Below the pieces are notes generated by a model. That model was given only the letters and a program-made list of their open reading frames with translations. It had not been told where the DNA came from and made no database searches. Shown here piece after piece: positions 45,003 through 54,309 of a stretch of 64,000 bases of DNA (position 1 is the first letter of the stretch; each line of letters opens with the position of its first letter). Origin of the DNA: Ruegeria sp. A3M17 (GTDB lineage: Bacteria; Pseudomonadota; Alphaproteobacteria; Rhodobacterales; Rhodobacteraceae); contig NZ_QOCF01000028.1 of assembly GCF_003318255.1 (NCBI RefSeq), positions 372,001 to 436,000 of the forward strand, read 5' to 3'. The position numbers and the translations under genes are program-made.

Positions 45003-45662
45003 ATGAACGAACCGATGATCCAGTTGCTGGTCCTGGCCGGAATTGCCGTTTTCCTGATCCTGCGCCTGAAAAATGTGCTGGGTACGCGTGAGGGTTTTGA
45101 GAAACCCCCTGTTCAGCAACAACCCGACACGAACAAGTCGCGTCGCGAGTTTGAGGTGATCGAAGGCGGCCCGGATCATGACATTACAGACCATGTCGCC
45201 GAAGACAGCGAACAGGCACAAACGCTGGCCGCGATGAAGCGGGTAGAACCTGAATTTTCCGTCGGCGAGTTTGTGCATGGCGCGCGCGGTGCCTATGAGA
45301 TGATCGTCATGGGGTTCGAAAAGGGCAATCTGGACGAAATCCAGCCCTTCCTGTCCGAAGAAGTGTTTGACACATTCGTTTCAGTCGTGGCGGCCCGTGA
45401 AGATCAGGGTCTGACCATCGAGGCCGAGTTTGTCGGCGTGCGTGAAACCGCGCTGGCGGATACGACGTTCGACAAAGACACAAACCAAGCGGAAATCACC
45501 ATGCGGTTTGTGGGTGAGCTGACCTCGGTCGTGCGCGATCGTGGTGGTGATATCATCGAAGGCAACCCAAACACCATAAAACGTCAAAAGGACAGCTGGA
45601 CCTTTGCCCGAGTCATGGGCGCTGATGATCCAAACTGGCTGCTTGTTGCCACGGACGCATGA
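45003..45662 (+). CDS. Tim44/TimA-like domain protein
   Basis: This 219-residue protein has an N-terminal membrane helix (about 5-22) and a C-terminal Tim44-like fold with FVHGARGAYEMIVMGFEKG near its start and the block NPNTIKRQKDSWTFARVMGADDPNW. Alphaproteobacterial members sit on the cytoplasmic side of the inner membrane and are related to the mitochondrial import adaptor Tim44; the partner here is unknown. A good AAGAGGATG site precedes ATG 45003. It overlaps mltA by 4 bases. Confidence 0.85.
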   Translation: MNEPMIQLLVLAGIAVFLILRLKNVLGTREGFEKPPVQQQPDTNKSRREFEVIEGGPDHDITDHVAEDSEQAQTLAAMKRVEPEFSVGEFVHGARGAYEMIVMGFEKGNLDEIQPFLSEEVFDTFVSVVAAREDQGLTIEAEFVGVRETALADTTFDKDTNQAEITMRFVGELTSVVRDRGGDIIEGNPNTIKRQKDSWTFARVMGADDPNWLLVATDA

Positions 45663-46693
45663 TTGGCGCGCTCCGGTCGCTATTTCTGGTGGCAGTTTTG
45701 ACCACTGCTGCCAGCGCTGAACCGACGCGATCAATTCTTTCTTTCGACGATCTGGATGGATGGGCTGCCGACGATCACGGGGCGGCCCTTTCGGTATTTC
45801 TGAACACTTGCGGTGATTTGAACGATCCGGATTGGCAGGCGCTGTGCAGCGTCGCCCGAACATACGACGCAGACGCGGCGCGGTCGTTTTTTGAGCTGTT
45901 CTTTCGTCCGGTTCTGGTCGAGGACGGAGAAGAGGCCCTGTTCACCGGCTATTTCGAACCTGAACTGGACGGGTCCAAAACCCGGACCGACCGGTTTAAA
46001 TACCCGATTTACAAATTGCCGCCGGAGGCGCGGGCGGAAGGACTTTGGCTCAGCCGCCGTGAAATCCTGACGGGCGACGCGATGCAGGGCCGCGGCCTTG
46101 AGATCGCCTGGGTGGATGACCCGGTTGAGCTGTTTTTTCTGCAAATCCAGGGCTCGGGGCGTGTGCGCCTTCCAGACGGCAGTGGCTTGCGCGTCGGCTA
46201 TGGCGGTGCAAACGGTCACCCTTATCGTTCCATCGGGACTGAGCTGATTCGTCAGGGGGCGCTGGGTGCGCATGAGGTTAGTGCCCAGATGATCCGCGCA
46301 TGGGTGCGCAAAAACCCCGAAGCTGGGGCCGAGCTGCTGTTTCACAACCCCTCTTACGTGTTCTTCCGTGAAGTTTCGCGCGTTGCACCCGAGCTTGGGC
46401 CGTTGGGTGCCATGAACCGCTCGGTCACCACGATGCGCAGTATTGCGGCTGATCCGGCTCATACGCCGCTGGGTGCCCCTGTTTGGGTGGAAAAGGACGG
46501 CAAGACCCCGTTGCGAAGGTTGATGATTGCGCAGGACACTGGAGCCGCCATCAAAGGCGCGCAGCGCGCGGATATCTTCTTTGGCACGGGGGACGAGGCG
46601 GGAAAGGCGGCCGGCCGCCTCAGGGATCCGGGGCGGATGGTGTTGCTGCTGCCGATCCAGCGGGCCTATGCCTTACTACCGGATGAATTTTGA
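45659..46693 (+). CDS. mltA: Membrane-bound lytic murein transglycosylase A
   Basis: This 344-residue protein has a signal sequence at the N-terminus (RSLFLVAVLTTAASAEP). The MltA core contains FTGYFEPELDGS and LFFLQIQGSGRVRLPDG, and the 3D domain near the C-terminus has AQDTGAAIKGAQRADIFFGTG with catalytic aspartates. It cleaves peptidoglycan between MurNAc and GlcNAc to leave 1,6-anhydro-MurNAc, a substrate of the recycling genes near the right edge. No lipobox was seen, unlike E. coli MltA. Confidence 0.92.
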   Translation: MIGALRSLFLVAVLTTAASAEPTRSILSFDDLDGWAADDHGAALSVFLNTCGDLNDPDWQALCSVARTYDADAARSFFELFFRPVLVEDGEEALFTGYFEPELDGSKTRTDRFKYPIYKLPPEARAEGLWLSRREILTGDAMQGRGLEIAWVDDPVELFFLQIQGSGRVRLPDGSGLRVGYGGANGHPYRSIGTELIRQGALGAHEVSAQMIRAWVRKNPEAGAELLFHNPSYVFFREVSRVAPELGPLGAMNRSVTTMRSIAADPAHTPLGAPVWVEKDGKTPLRRLMIAQDTGAAIKGAQRADIFFGTGDEAGKAAGRLRDPGRMVLLLPIQRAYALLPDEF

Positions 46694-47280
46694 TGTCCCG
46701 ACGCAAATTGACGGCAGACGAGGTTGAGCTGTGGCGCAAGGTCGCCAAACAGGCTGAGCGTCTGCATCCCGAAATCCCACAATCAGTTCACCCGGTCACG
46801 CTACCCAAACCCAAACCGACCAAAACCCCAAAACCCCGGTTTGAGGCATTCGAGGTCGGACAAAACACGCCCGGTAAACCCGCGCGAAATGCACTGAAAC
46901 CCTCGATCAGTGAAAATTTGCGGACCAGCCCGGTGCAAATGGACACAAAGGCGTTTGGCCGTATGAAACGCGGCAAGATCAAACCTGAAGGGAAACTGGA
47001 CTTGCATGGCTTGCGCGTGGACACCGCTTATCCGGCGCTGACCCGGTTTATTCTGACCGCCCAGGCGTCAGGTAAGCGCCTTGTTCTGGTTGTCACCGGA
47101 AAGGGCAAGGACAGGGATGAACCCGGCCCAATCCCAACCCCACGCGGCGTATTGCGCAACCAGGTGCCGCAGTGGTTGGCGTTGCCGCCGCTTGCACAGG
47201 CCGTTTTGCAAGTGACTCCCGCCCACATCAGCCACGGGGGCGAAGGGGCTTATTACGTATATCTGCGGCGGACGCGTTAA
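46693..47280 (+). CDS. Smr-domain protein
   Basis: This 195-residue protein has a basic, proline-rich N-terminus (about 1-95) and a C-terminal Smr domain with LDLHGLRVDTAYPAL and VTGKG, the motifs of MutS2-type Smr endonucleases or RNA-binding units. ATG 46693 shares one base with the mltA stop (TGATG). In the family the DLHGLR and TGKG motifs are the active centre. It overlaps the convergent MFS gene by 4 bases. Confidence 0.87.
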   Translation: MSRRKLTADEVELWRKVAKQAERLHPEIPQSVHPVTLPKPKPTKTPKPRFEAFEVGQNTPGKPARNALKPSISENLRTSPVQMDTKAFGRMKRGKIKPEGKLDLHGLRVDTAYPALTRFILTAQASGKRLVLVVTGKGKDRDEPGPIPTPRGVLRNQVPQWLALPPLAQAVLQVTPAHISHGGEGAYYVYLRRTR

Positions 47281-48497
47281 AGTAGGCGCACAGCGCGCGT
47301 AATTCCGATTTTAGCCGACAGGCATACAAGAATGAAAACACCGCCGATCCACAGGAACTGCGTGCTCAGCGGTATACCGGCGTCAATCAATACCCCGGTC
47401 AGGCCGGGGCCGATCGCTGATCCTAAAACCATAACTGCTGTGGCCATCGCCTTGATCGCCCCAATGTGCCTGGTGCCGTAGAATTCAGCCCAAAAGGCGC
47501 TTGGTAGCGTGTTGTTTGCTCCGACCGTCAGGCCCAGAAAGATCATTGCGATCAGGGCCCCGCCGATTGAGCTTGTCATACCTGCGATCACAAAACCAAT
47601 CGCGATCGGGATTTGGTAAAAAGGCATCAGCCTCGCGGTGCCCCATTTGTCCAGCGCCCAGCCGGCCGCAAACATCCCAATCAAGGATACGCCGGTGAAA
47701 ACCGGAAACAGGGCGACCAGTTCGATATGTTCCCAGCCCTTGACTTGGGCAAGATGCACCTGATGGAAGAAAAACGCGGTGATAAAGGCCGATGGGGCCA
47801 GTATTGCTGGGGCCATGAACCAAAACAGCGGATGAAAAAGAGCGTCTTTCCGGGTCCAATGACGGCCCTGCATCCCTGTCGCTGAATACGCATCCGCCAA
47901 ACTTTGCGGCGTGCGCTCCTGACGCAAAAGTCGCGTCAGAACGGGTATCCCCATCAGGACGACCACTGCGGACAACACCCACAGCCACCGCCAGTCCAGA
48001 AACGCCATCGCGGCCACAAATGCCAGCGGCAGCAGTGCCTCACCAATCGCGTAGCCGACTGATGCAATCGACAGGGCTTTGCCACGTGTAACAATGAACC
48101 ATCGCGCCATGGCGACCTGTGCCAGATGGACACTCATCCCCTGTCCGAACAGGCGCAATAAAAAAACCACCAGCGGCAACAGGACAAGCCAGCTGTTCAC
48201 AGCCATTGCGACCGTTGCTACGGCCAGACCGACCAATACCGCCGGCCCCAGAACTCGGACACGGAAGATATCCGTCAATCCACCGGCCCAGATCATAACG
48301 ATGGCCGAAACGGTGGTGCCCAGAGAGTAAAGTCCACCCCACGCGCCGTGCCCAAGACCAAATTCCGCGCGAATGTTTCCAGCGAAGATCGAGATGAAGA
48401 AGGTCTGCCCAAAGCTGGACAGAAAGGTCAACAAAACCCCCGCGCCCAGCCAGGTCGCGTTGTCCCGAAAATATTGACGCAAGCTAAACTGCGTCAC
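47277..48497 (-). CDS. Major facilitator superfamily transporter
   Basis: This 406-residue protein has about twelve membrane segments and the MFS-type loop between helices two and three (AGGLTDIFRVR). The late GLTVGANNTLPSAFWAE stretch is typical of permeases from the monocarboxylate/anion or sugar-phosphate branches. No substrate can be read from the sequence. It follows the hydrolase lipoprotein gene with a 4-base overlap (ATGA), so the two may be co-transcribed. Confidence 0.8.
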   Translation of the reverse strand: MTQFSLRQYFRDNATWLGAGVLLTFLSSFGQTFFISIFAGNIRAEFGLGHGAWGGLYSLGTTVSAIVMIWAGGLTDIFRVRVLGPAVLVGLAVATVAMAVNSWLVLLPLVVFLLRLFGQGMSVHLAQVAMARWFIVTRGKALSIASVGYAIGEALLPLAFVAAMAFLDWRWLWVLSAVVVLMGIPVLTRLLRQERTPQSLADAYSATGMQGRHWTRKDALFHPLFWFMAPAILAPSAFITAFFFHQVHLAQVKGWEHIELVALFPVFTGVSLIGMFAAGWALDKWGTARLMPFYQIPIAIGFVIAGMTSSIGGALIAMIFLGLTVGANNTLPSAFWAEFYGTRHIGAIKAMATAVMVLGSAIGPGLTGVLIDAGIPLSTQFLWIGGVFILVCLSAKIGITRAVRLL

Positions 48498-49594
48498 GGG
48501 GTAGTGACCTGAGCCTGCCCTGTTTCTGTCAGAACGATTTCCGTGGCACCGTCTGGATTACGCTCGCTGGGCGGCACCAGTATATCGATGCCAGGCCTGT
48601 CTTCGCGTCCGAACGTGTTATTGACGCGTCGCAACGAACTAAGGATCGACAACAGAGCCGGAGAAGTCGCCGCCACAAAATGCGAGGATTCGGCATCGCT
48701 GCTGAACGCAGTTGTGTCGATCACGTTGATCGGGAATTCCTCGAGCGACTCGAGTGAGGTGATGTTTCCCAGCCGCACACCCTCATTCGTGCCGCGCAGG
48801 CGAGCGGAAATGTTCAGGATTTTGTCCTTTTGCGAGACCATCACGATAAATGGGTCGGGCGGATTGTCGATCCGCCTCATCTGCGAGCGAAACAGATCCA
48901 GATCCAGATCGGGCGAGATCAGCACAACCCCTTCGAGGTTCCTTTTCGCCCAACCCGGTTCCTGCAGTTCCGTTTGGCGCATCATCTCCATCGTCAAAGC
49001 GCCACCCATGGAATGCGCTACCAGAATGACGCGTTTGACTCCCATGGATTTCAGTTCGCGGATTGTCTGCTCCAACCCGTCGCGGGCAAACAACATGCTG
49101 TCTAGATCATAGGCATATCCATACCCGGTCGCGCGGCTGGGCCAGGAGTAAACCAGCGTGGAGCCCGGAAGACCAATGTCATGGGTCAGCTGAGCCGCGC
49201 GGAAAATCGTTTCTGTCTGGGTCGAGTTGTAGCCATGCACGAAGATTGTAACGTCATCCTGACCGCGCAAATGATCGCGTAGCCCCTGCGGCCCATTCAG
49301 CTCGGTCAAATTTGCCAGAACGAATTCTTTCTGTGGATTTGGATTTGCATATGAGAACTTGAGCGTTCCCGGAGTGTGCGTTGGCGGGATCGATACCGTG
49401 GTGTCCAGGAATTTGAGCGACTCGCCGCGCCGAAAACCGTAGTATCCGTTCGCTTCACGCGCCCGGGTGGTGCTTACGAAGATGGTTTCGGGCGTACCGA
49501 CATTCACGGCCGTAGGAACCACTTCAGTTACGGTCCGGTCGGCGCAGGCGCTTAGCGAAAAGGATAGGAACAGAATGATCAAATAGCGCAGCAC
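48494..49594 (-). CDS. Alpha/beta-hydrolase lipoprotein (DUF900 family)
   Basis: This 366-residue protein has a lipoprotein signal (hydrophobic start ending LSAC) and an alpha/beta-hydrolase core with DDVTIFVHGYNST, which supplies the oxyanion hole. The nucleophile elbow LVAHSMGGALTMEMM carries the catalytic Ser. This pattern is the DUF900 group of uncharacterised lipase/esterase-like proteins. It lies at the periplasmic face by prediction, and precedes the MFS transporter in one unit. Confidence 0.83.
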   Translation of the reverse strand: MLRYLIILFLSFSLSACADRTVTEVVPTAVNVGTPETIFVSTTRAREANGYYGFRRGESLKFLDTTVSIPPTHTPGTLKFSYANPNPQKEFVLANLTELNGPQGLRDHLRGQDDVTIFVHGYNSTQTETIFRAAQLTHDIGLPGSTLVYSWPSRATGYGYAYDLDSMLFARDGLEQTIRELKSMGVKRVILVAHSMGGALTMEMMRQTELQEPGWAKRNLEGVVLISPDLDLDLFRSQMRRIDNPPDPFIVMVSQKDKILNISARLRGTNEGVRLGNITSLESLEEFPINVIDTTAFSSDAESSHFVAATSPALLSILSSLRRVNNTFGREDRPGIDILVPPSERNPDGATEIVLTETGQAQVTTP

Positions 49595-49693
49595 AATAAT
49601 ACCTTCAGGGATGAATCGTGCTTACGCTATCTCATTTTGGCCCGGGGTCCAGCGGCACAACGCTGCCAAAGCGGCAAAAACCGGCTGGCGATG

Positions 49694-51001
49694 TTACAAA
49701 ACGTAACGGCTGAGGTCGGTGGATTTGGTCAATTCGCCCAGATTGTCGTCCACGAATTGCGCATCAACCGTGATCGAAATTCCGGCCTGATCGGGCGCGG
49801 TAAAGGACAGCTCTTCGAACACGCGCTCCATCACGGTGTACAAACGACGCGCACCGATGTTTTCGACGCTTTGGTTTACGTCTGCAGCGATTCGGGCCAG
49901 TGCCGCGATTCCGTCATCGGTAAAGCTGACCGTGACCTCTTCGGTGCCCATCAAAGCGGTGTATTGACGGGTCAGCGCGTTGTCGGTCTCGGTCAGGATG
50001 CGCACGAAATCTTCTTCGGTCAGTGCGCGCAATTCCACGCGAATCGGCAGGCGGCCTTGCAGTTCCGGCAACAGGTCCGACGGTTTGGCGATATGGAACG
50101 CACCCGACGCGATGAACAGGATATGGTCGGTTTTGACCGGGCCGTGCTTGGTGGATACCGTCGTGCCTTCGATCAAAGGCAGCAGGTCGCGCTGTACCCC
50201 TTCGCGGCTGACATCGCCGCCCCGCGCGTCTGTACGGGCGCAAACCTTGTCGATCTCATCCAGGAACACGATGCCGTTCTGTTCAACGGATTCCAACGCG
50301 ATGCGGTTAACGATCTCATCATCCAGCAGCTTGTCAGCCTCTTCCCCGATCAGTGCTTCATAGCTTTCCGAGACGGTCATTTTGCGTTTCACGGTACGCC
50401 CGCCAAAGGCCTTGCCGAAGATATCGCCCAGATTCATCATCCCCATCTGGCTACCGGGCTGGCCGGGAATATCGAACATTGGCATCGGGTTCGACGAGTC
50501 GGACAGCTCCAGCTCGATCTCTGTATCATCCAGCTCGCCCGCTTTCAGCTTTTTGCGGAACATCTCGCGCGTGCCTTCGCGGGCATCGGTGCCTGCGATG
50601 GCTTCGATCACGCGCTCTTCGGCGGCCTGATGGGCTTTGGCTTTGACATCCTCGCGCATGAATTCGCGCGTCTGCAGGATGGCGGCATCTGCCAGATCGC
50701 GCACGATCTGTTCCACATCACGACCGACATAGCCCACTTCGGTAAACTTGGTCGCCTCGACCTTAATGAAGGGCGCGCGGGCCAGTTTGGCCAGACGGCG
50801 GCTGATCTCGGTTTTGCCGACACCGGTGGGGCCGATCATCAGGATGTTCTTCGGATAGACCTCGTCCCGGATGTCGTCGGCCAACTGCTTGCGCCGCCAG
50901 CGGTTGCGCAGCGCAACGGCCACTGCGCGTTTGGCATCCTTCTGCCCGATGATGAAACGGTCCAGTTCCGAGACGATCTCGCGCGGGGTCAGGTCGGTCA
51001 T
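49694..51001 (-). CDS. hslU: HslU, ATPase subunit of the HslUV protease
   Basis: This 435-residue AAA+ unfoldase has Walker [17 protein letters not shown], the pore motif VGYVGRDV, an I-domain (about 130-220), Walker [10 protein letters not shown] and sensor [12 protein letters not shown]. Together with HslV it unfolds and degrades misfolded proteins. ATG 51001 is the natural start. hslV lies about 2 kb further upstream on the same strand, separated by two plus-strand genes; normally the two are adjacent. Confidence 0.96.
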   Translation of the reverse strand: MTDLTPREIVSELDRFIIGQKDAKRAVAVALRNRWRRKQLADDIRDEVYPKNILMIGPTGVGKTEISRRLAKLARAPFIKVEATKFTEVGYVGRDVEQIVRDLADAAILQTREFMREDVKAKAHQAAEERVIEAIAGTDAREGTREMFRKKLKAGELDDTEIELELSDSSNPMPMFDIPGQPGSQMGMMNLGDIFGKAFGGRTVKRKMTVSESYEALIGEEADKLLDDEIVNRIALESVEQNGIVFLDEIDKVCARTDARGGDVSREGVQRDLLPLIEGTTVSTKHGPVKTDHILFIASGAFHIAKPSDLLPELQGRLPIRVELRALTEEDFVRILTETDNALTRQYTALMGTEEVTVSFTDDGIAALARIAADVNQSVENIGARRLYTVMERVFEELSFTAPDQAGISITVDAQFVDDNLGELTKSTDLSRYVL

Positions 51002-51198
51002 GTGAGTTCTATCCAATTGTTTCGCACCGGAACCTAATCATAAGCCACAAAAACACAAGCTGATCACGAAAAACTCACGCCAACACACGGTCTGCACACG
51101 GAAAATCGTGGTGTTGTGAATCGCCAGACAGAAAATTGCTGCGCATAGTCTGCGGCGACGGGCAAGTTCGCCTGCACTTTGAAATGGAGACCCAAATC

Positions 51199-51600
51199 AT
51201 GATGACTCGTCGTTCGCTCTTTTTGAATGCCGCTGCAACGGGCGCCGCCCTGACTCTGGCCAGTGCCAATGTCGCCGCCGCCGGCGGTGCCAAGAAAAAG
51301 GGCACATTCGAGGGCCGCTCGAAACACATCACCACCGGTTCGGTCAAAGTGGTCAAGGATGGCGAGCGTTATGTCGTTGAGCTGGGCGATGATTTTTCGC
51401 TAGATGGTGGCCCCGACCCGCGCGTGGCCTTCGGCAAGGATGGCACCTATGATCCGAACTCGAAGCTGGGCGCGCTGCTGAACCTGAAGGGCAAGCAGTC
51501 TTACGCCGTACCGCCGACCATGGATATCTCGGGCTATAACGAAGTTTACATCTGGTGTGACGTTGCCGGCGTTCCGCTGGGCGTTGCAGCGCTTTCGTAA
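51199..51600 (+). CDS. DM13-domain protein with twin-arginine signal
   Basis: This 133-residue protein begins MMTRRSLFLNAAATGAALTL, a twin-arginine-like signal ending at an Ala-rich cleavage site near residue 28. Behind it is a DM13 domain, seen in KKGTFEGRSKHITTG, then DGGPDPRVAFG, GKQSYAVPPTMDISGYNEVYIWCDV and the final GVAAL. DM13 domains are predicted redox or heme-type binding units; their role in bacteria is unclear. GGAGA lies 8 bases before ATG 51199. It sits between hslU and an MFS gene on the opposite strand to both hsl genes. Confidence 0.82.
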   Translation: MMTRRSLFLNAAATGAALTLASANVAAAGGAKKKGTFEGRSKHITTGSVKVVKDGERYVVELGDDFSLDGGPDPRVAFGKDGTYDPNSKLGALLNLKGKQSYAVPPTMDISGYNEVYIWCDVAGVPLGVAALS

Positions 51601-51621
51601 CCCAACGACGAATTGCGCCCG

Positions 51622-51643
51622 GAGGCCGGTAATTACCGGCCTC
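51622..51643. terminator. Perfect hairpin after the DM13 gene
   Basis: GAGGCCGGTAA and TTACCGGCCTC are an 11-base perfect inverted repeat with no spacer, so a stem of about 9 bp with a 4-base loop forms. No T-run follows (TGACAAGG), so it is either a Rho-independent terminator of poor form or an mRNA 3'-end protector, 22 bases after the stop. Confidence 0.55.
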
Positions 51644-51715
51644 TGACAAGGCGTTAGGTGCCATAGCGCCTGTCTGCTACACTCACTTCAAGGGACCAGT
51701 TCCGAGGTGTGTATC

Positions 51716-52957
51716 ATGACGAAGATTGCCAAGATTACGTTATTGTTCGTGGTATTTGTGGATCTGATCGGACAAGGGCTGGTCTTTCCCATCATCAACT
51801 CTTTGATCATGGAAACAAAATCCGGGTTCCTGCCGGAAAGCACATCTATGGGTCAGCGCCATTTCTACTATGGGCTGGTGATCGGGTGTTTCTTTCTGTC
51901 CTGGTTTTTGGGTGTGGTCTATGTCTCGAAAGTGTCGGACTCCATCGGGCGCAAGAATGCCTTGTTGGTGTGTTTAGGTGGGGCGCTGGCCGGTTATGCC
52001 ATCACCATCACGGCACTCTATCTCAACAGTTTGCTTCTGCTGATCGTTGGTCGGTCGATCACAGGCTTTACGGCGGGCAATCAGCCCATTGCGCAAGCGG
52101 CGATGATCGACGGCAGTACCGATGCCACCGACCGCGACCGCAACATGGGGTACATCATCACCGGCGTCAGCTTTGGCCTGGTCGGCGGCCCGATTATCGG
52201 AGCTGTTCTGTCCGACGCGGCGATACTGGGCAGCTATGCCACGCTCAAGATGCCGTTCTACGGCGCATTTGTTCTGGTGATGATCGCCATCTTCCTGGTG
52301 AGTTTTTTCTTCAAGGACACCCGAACCGAACGCGCGGCATTCGTTTTTCGCCCGCGCGATATCACCGATTGCCTGGTCGCAGTGCGCGAGCATCCGTTGG
52401 TTCTGAAAATCCTGCCCGTCTATGCGCTGTTCATGATTGCCAATGTCACGTTCTACGTATTCGTCGATAATTTCCTGACCAGTGCATGGGGCTACGGCGT
52501 GATCGGTGGCAGCATGGCAATGGTGGTCATCGGCTTTGCTTTGGCGTTTTCCAGCACATTCCTTGTGAAACCAGCGCAAGAGAGGTTCAGCAAGCATTCC
52601 ATCATCCATACCTCATTGGTGGTGATGGTGATCTGCGGCTTTGGCTTCGCCTTCAGCCCCAGCGGCGTATTGAGCTATGTGCCTGTCTTCTTCTTCTACT
52701 TCTTCTTCGGCGTCGCTTACCCGACCCTGCTGGGCCTGTTTTCATCCAGCGTCGGAGAGGCGGATCAGGGCTGGGTCATGGGGGTCACAACGGCGGTCTT
52801 CTGCCTTGCCGGTGGTGTCATGTCTCTGGTCGGCGGCGGATTGATGAGTATCGATATCCGCCTGCCCTATTACATCGTTATCGCAACCGCCCTGCTTGGG
52901 CTGGTCGGCATGTACCGGCGCTGGAAAGGCAAAGAGATCTCGGCGCTGTTGGCCTAG
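51716..52957 (+). CDS. MFS transporter, TetA-like drug/H+ antiporter type
   Basis: This 413-residue protein has twelve likely membrane segments and the DHA1-type loop between helices two and three ([16 protein letters not shown]), plus [20 protein letters not shown] in helix five, the antiporter motif C region. The N-terminal pattern is close to TetA/multidrug families, but the substrate is not predictable. GAGG lies upstream of ATG 51716. It overlaps hslV by 4 bases, convergently. Confidence 0.83.
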   Translation: MTKIAKITLLFVVFVDLIGQGLVFPIINSLIMETKSGFLPESTSMGQRHFYYGLVIGCFFLSWFLGVVYVSKVSDSIGRKNALLVCLGGALAGYAITITALYLNSLLLLIVGRSITGFTAGNQPIAQAAMIDGSTDATDRDRNMGYIITGVSFGLVGGPIIGAVLSDAAILGSYATLKMPFYGAFVLVMIAIFLVSFFFKDTRTERAAFVFRPRDITDCLVAVREHPLVLKILPVYALFMIANVTFYVFVDNFLTSAWGYGVIGGSMAMVVIGFALAFSSTFLVKPAQERFSKHSIIHTSLVVMVICGFGFAFSPSGVLSYVPVFFFYFFFGVAYPTLLGLFSSSVGEADQGWVMGVTTAVFCLAGGVMSLVGGGLMSIDIRLPYYIVIATALLGLVGMYRRWKGKEISALLA

Positions 52958-53505
52958 ATCGTCTCAACCGTTAGCTTGCCGTTTGTATAAACGCAAATGT
53001 CTGCGGCAATCGCCATGGCTTCGCGCGCGACCTCTTCGGCCGTTTTGTCGCTTTCCATCAGCGCCCGCGCTGCAGCCAGGGCAAAGTTTCCGCCCGATCC
53101 GATGGCGGCCACGTTGTGTTCGGGTTCCAGCACATCCCCTGCGCCGGTGATGACCAACAAATCATTGCCATCGGTGACGATCAGCATCGCCTCAAGCTTT
53201 TGCAGGTATTTGTCGGTGCGCCAGTCCTTGGCCAATTCAACGGATGCCCGGGCCAGTTGGCCGGGTGTCGCTTCCAGTTTTGCCTCTAGCCGTTCAAGCA
53301 GCGTAAAAGCATCAGCGGTCGATCCGGCAAACCCGGCGACAACTTCGAACCCACCCGGCGACAAGCGACGCACTTTGCGCGCGGTGCCTTTGATCACGGT
53401 CTGGCCCAGGCTGACCTGTCCGTCCCCGGCAATAACGACTTGCCCGTCTTTTTTGACACCAATGATCGTGGTCCCGTGCCATCCGGGAAAATCGCTGTCC
53501 GCCAT
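52954..53505 (-). CDS. hslV: HslV, protease subunit of HslUV
   Basis: This 183-residue N-terminal-threonine peptidase has the propeptide [11 protein letters not shown] followed by [23 protein letters not shown], so Thr12 would become the catalytic residue after cleavage. RKVRRL and [17 protein letters not shown] also match the family. Twelve HslV subunits form the core capped by HslU. ATG 53505 is chosen; the open frame upstream is not family sequence. A possible heat-shock promoter lies just upstream. Confidence 0.95.
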   Translation of the reverse strand: MADSDFPGWHGTTIIGVKKDGQVVIAGDGQVSLGQTVIKGTARKVRRLSPGGFEVVAGFAGSTADAFTLLERLEAKLEATPGQLARASVELAKDWRTDKYLQKLEAMLIVTDGNDLLVITGAGDVLEPEHNVAAIGSGGNFALAAARALMESDKTAEEVAREAMAIAADICVYTNGKLTVETI

Positions 53506-53530
53506 GAAAGCCTCCGTGTTCTCAGTCGCT

Positions 53531-53561
53531 ATATATGGGCCGGGCGCGGGATCGGCGCAAC
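53531..53561 (-). promoter_or_regulatory. Possible sigma32 (RpoH) promoter of hslV
   Basis: On the minus strand GTTGCG (53561-53556) and CCATATAT (53538-53531) stand 17 bases apart, 25 bases upstream of the hslV ATG. The CCATAT-type -10 with a TTG-bearing -35 fits what I recall of alphaproteobacterial RpoH promoters. Prediction by eye; no scoring was done. Confidence 0.4.
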
Positions 53562-53702
53562 CCGTTGCACAACTGCCCAAAAGATATGCACAAAACGCAA
53601 ACCGGGGTTACCAGACCAGCAATTGTGAGTCCCCGCGCTTGGGACTACATGAGGCTCACAACCGACAACGGGTCGGCTGTTTCAGATATTAGGACTGGGA
53701 AC

Positions 53703-53897
53703 ATGGCAACAACTGCAAACATCCATGCCCCACTCGGAGCAGCTACCATCCTGCACGTAGTGGATGCATTCATCAATGTCTTCGAATCCGCTGTTGAGTG
53801 GAACGAAAGCCGCAAGACACGCAAGATCCTGTCGGGTCTGACCAACGCACAGCTGGAAGACATCGGTCTGGTGCGCGCAGACATCGCAAAAATCTGA
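53703..53897 (+). CDS. DUF1127-family small protein
   Basis: This 64-residue protein ends with RKILSGLTNAQLEDIGLVRADI, the DUF1127 (YjiS-like) signature of short arginine-rich proteins. In Rhizobiales and Rhodobacterales such proteins have been tied to RNA turnover, phosphate and carbon metabolism; no function is certain here. GGACTGGGAAC precedes ATG 53703. A strong terminator follows. Confidence 0.82.
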   Translation: MATTANIHAPLGAATILHVVDAFINVFESAVEWNESRKTRKILSGLTNAQLEDIGLVRADIAKI

Positions 53898-53925
53898 TCC
53901 CGCTATCAGAACCAGAATTTGAAGC

Positions 53926-53953
53926 AGCCGCCCGGGTATCCGAGCGGCTTTTT
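53926..53953 (+). terminator. Intrinsic terminator after the DUF1127 gene
   Basis: AGCCGC (53926-53931) pairs with GCGGCT (53944-53949) across a 12-base loop and runs directly into TTTTT (to 53953). It ends 29 bases after the stop codon, just before the convergent Lin0512 stop. Confidence 0.8.
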
Positions 53954-53958
53954 CATTG

Positions 53959-54309
53959 TCAGCTTTGCACGTATTTACCAGCCTGATCCGGCAAAAACGC
54001 CTCGATCGCGGCTGAGGCGATGACATGGCGCGTGCCAGCGGCGTCATCCACAACATCCAACCCACCCTTGACGGCCCGCACTTCGGCGCGGCCCCTTGGC
54101 AGATCGGCGGCGACCTTGTCACAGTCAACCTCATCGGGTTGTTGAACGGCGATGGTCACCTGAACCCGCATCTCCGTGTGATCGATTCCAAGCTTGGAAA
54201 ACAGCGTGATCGACGAATGATGCAGAGCGTCCTGCACGGCACGACACGCCGCCTTGGTGTACAGATCGTTGCCGGTGCCCATTTCCAGAATAATACGCTT
54301 CTCGGTCAT
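53959..54309 (-). CDS. Lin0512-family protein, downstream copy
   Basis: This 116-residue protein has the pattern of the Lin0512 family: a short start RIILEMGTGNDLY, AACRAVQDALHHSSIT and VTIAVQQPDEVDCDKV, and a late GGLDVVDD block. It shares this layout with the next gene upstream, also 116 residues, and overlaps it by 4 bases. No function is established for the family. The small size and twin arrangement suggest that the two subunits form a complex, which is inference. Confidence 0.72.
   Translation of the reverse strand: MTEKRIILEMGTGNDLYTKAACRAVQDALHHSSITLFSKLGIDHTEMRVQVTIAVQQPDEVDCDKVAADLPRGRAEVRAVKGGLDVVDDAAGTRHVIASAAIEAFLPDQAGKYVQS

Noticed and set aside
49637-51037. 466-codon open frame on the plus strand across hslU
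   Set aside because: hslU on the other strand is a full-length, unmistakable gene; long antisense frames are expected in GC-rich DNA and this one has no family motif.
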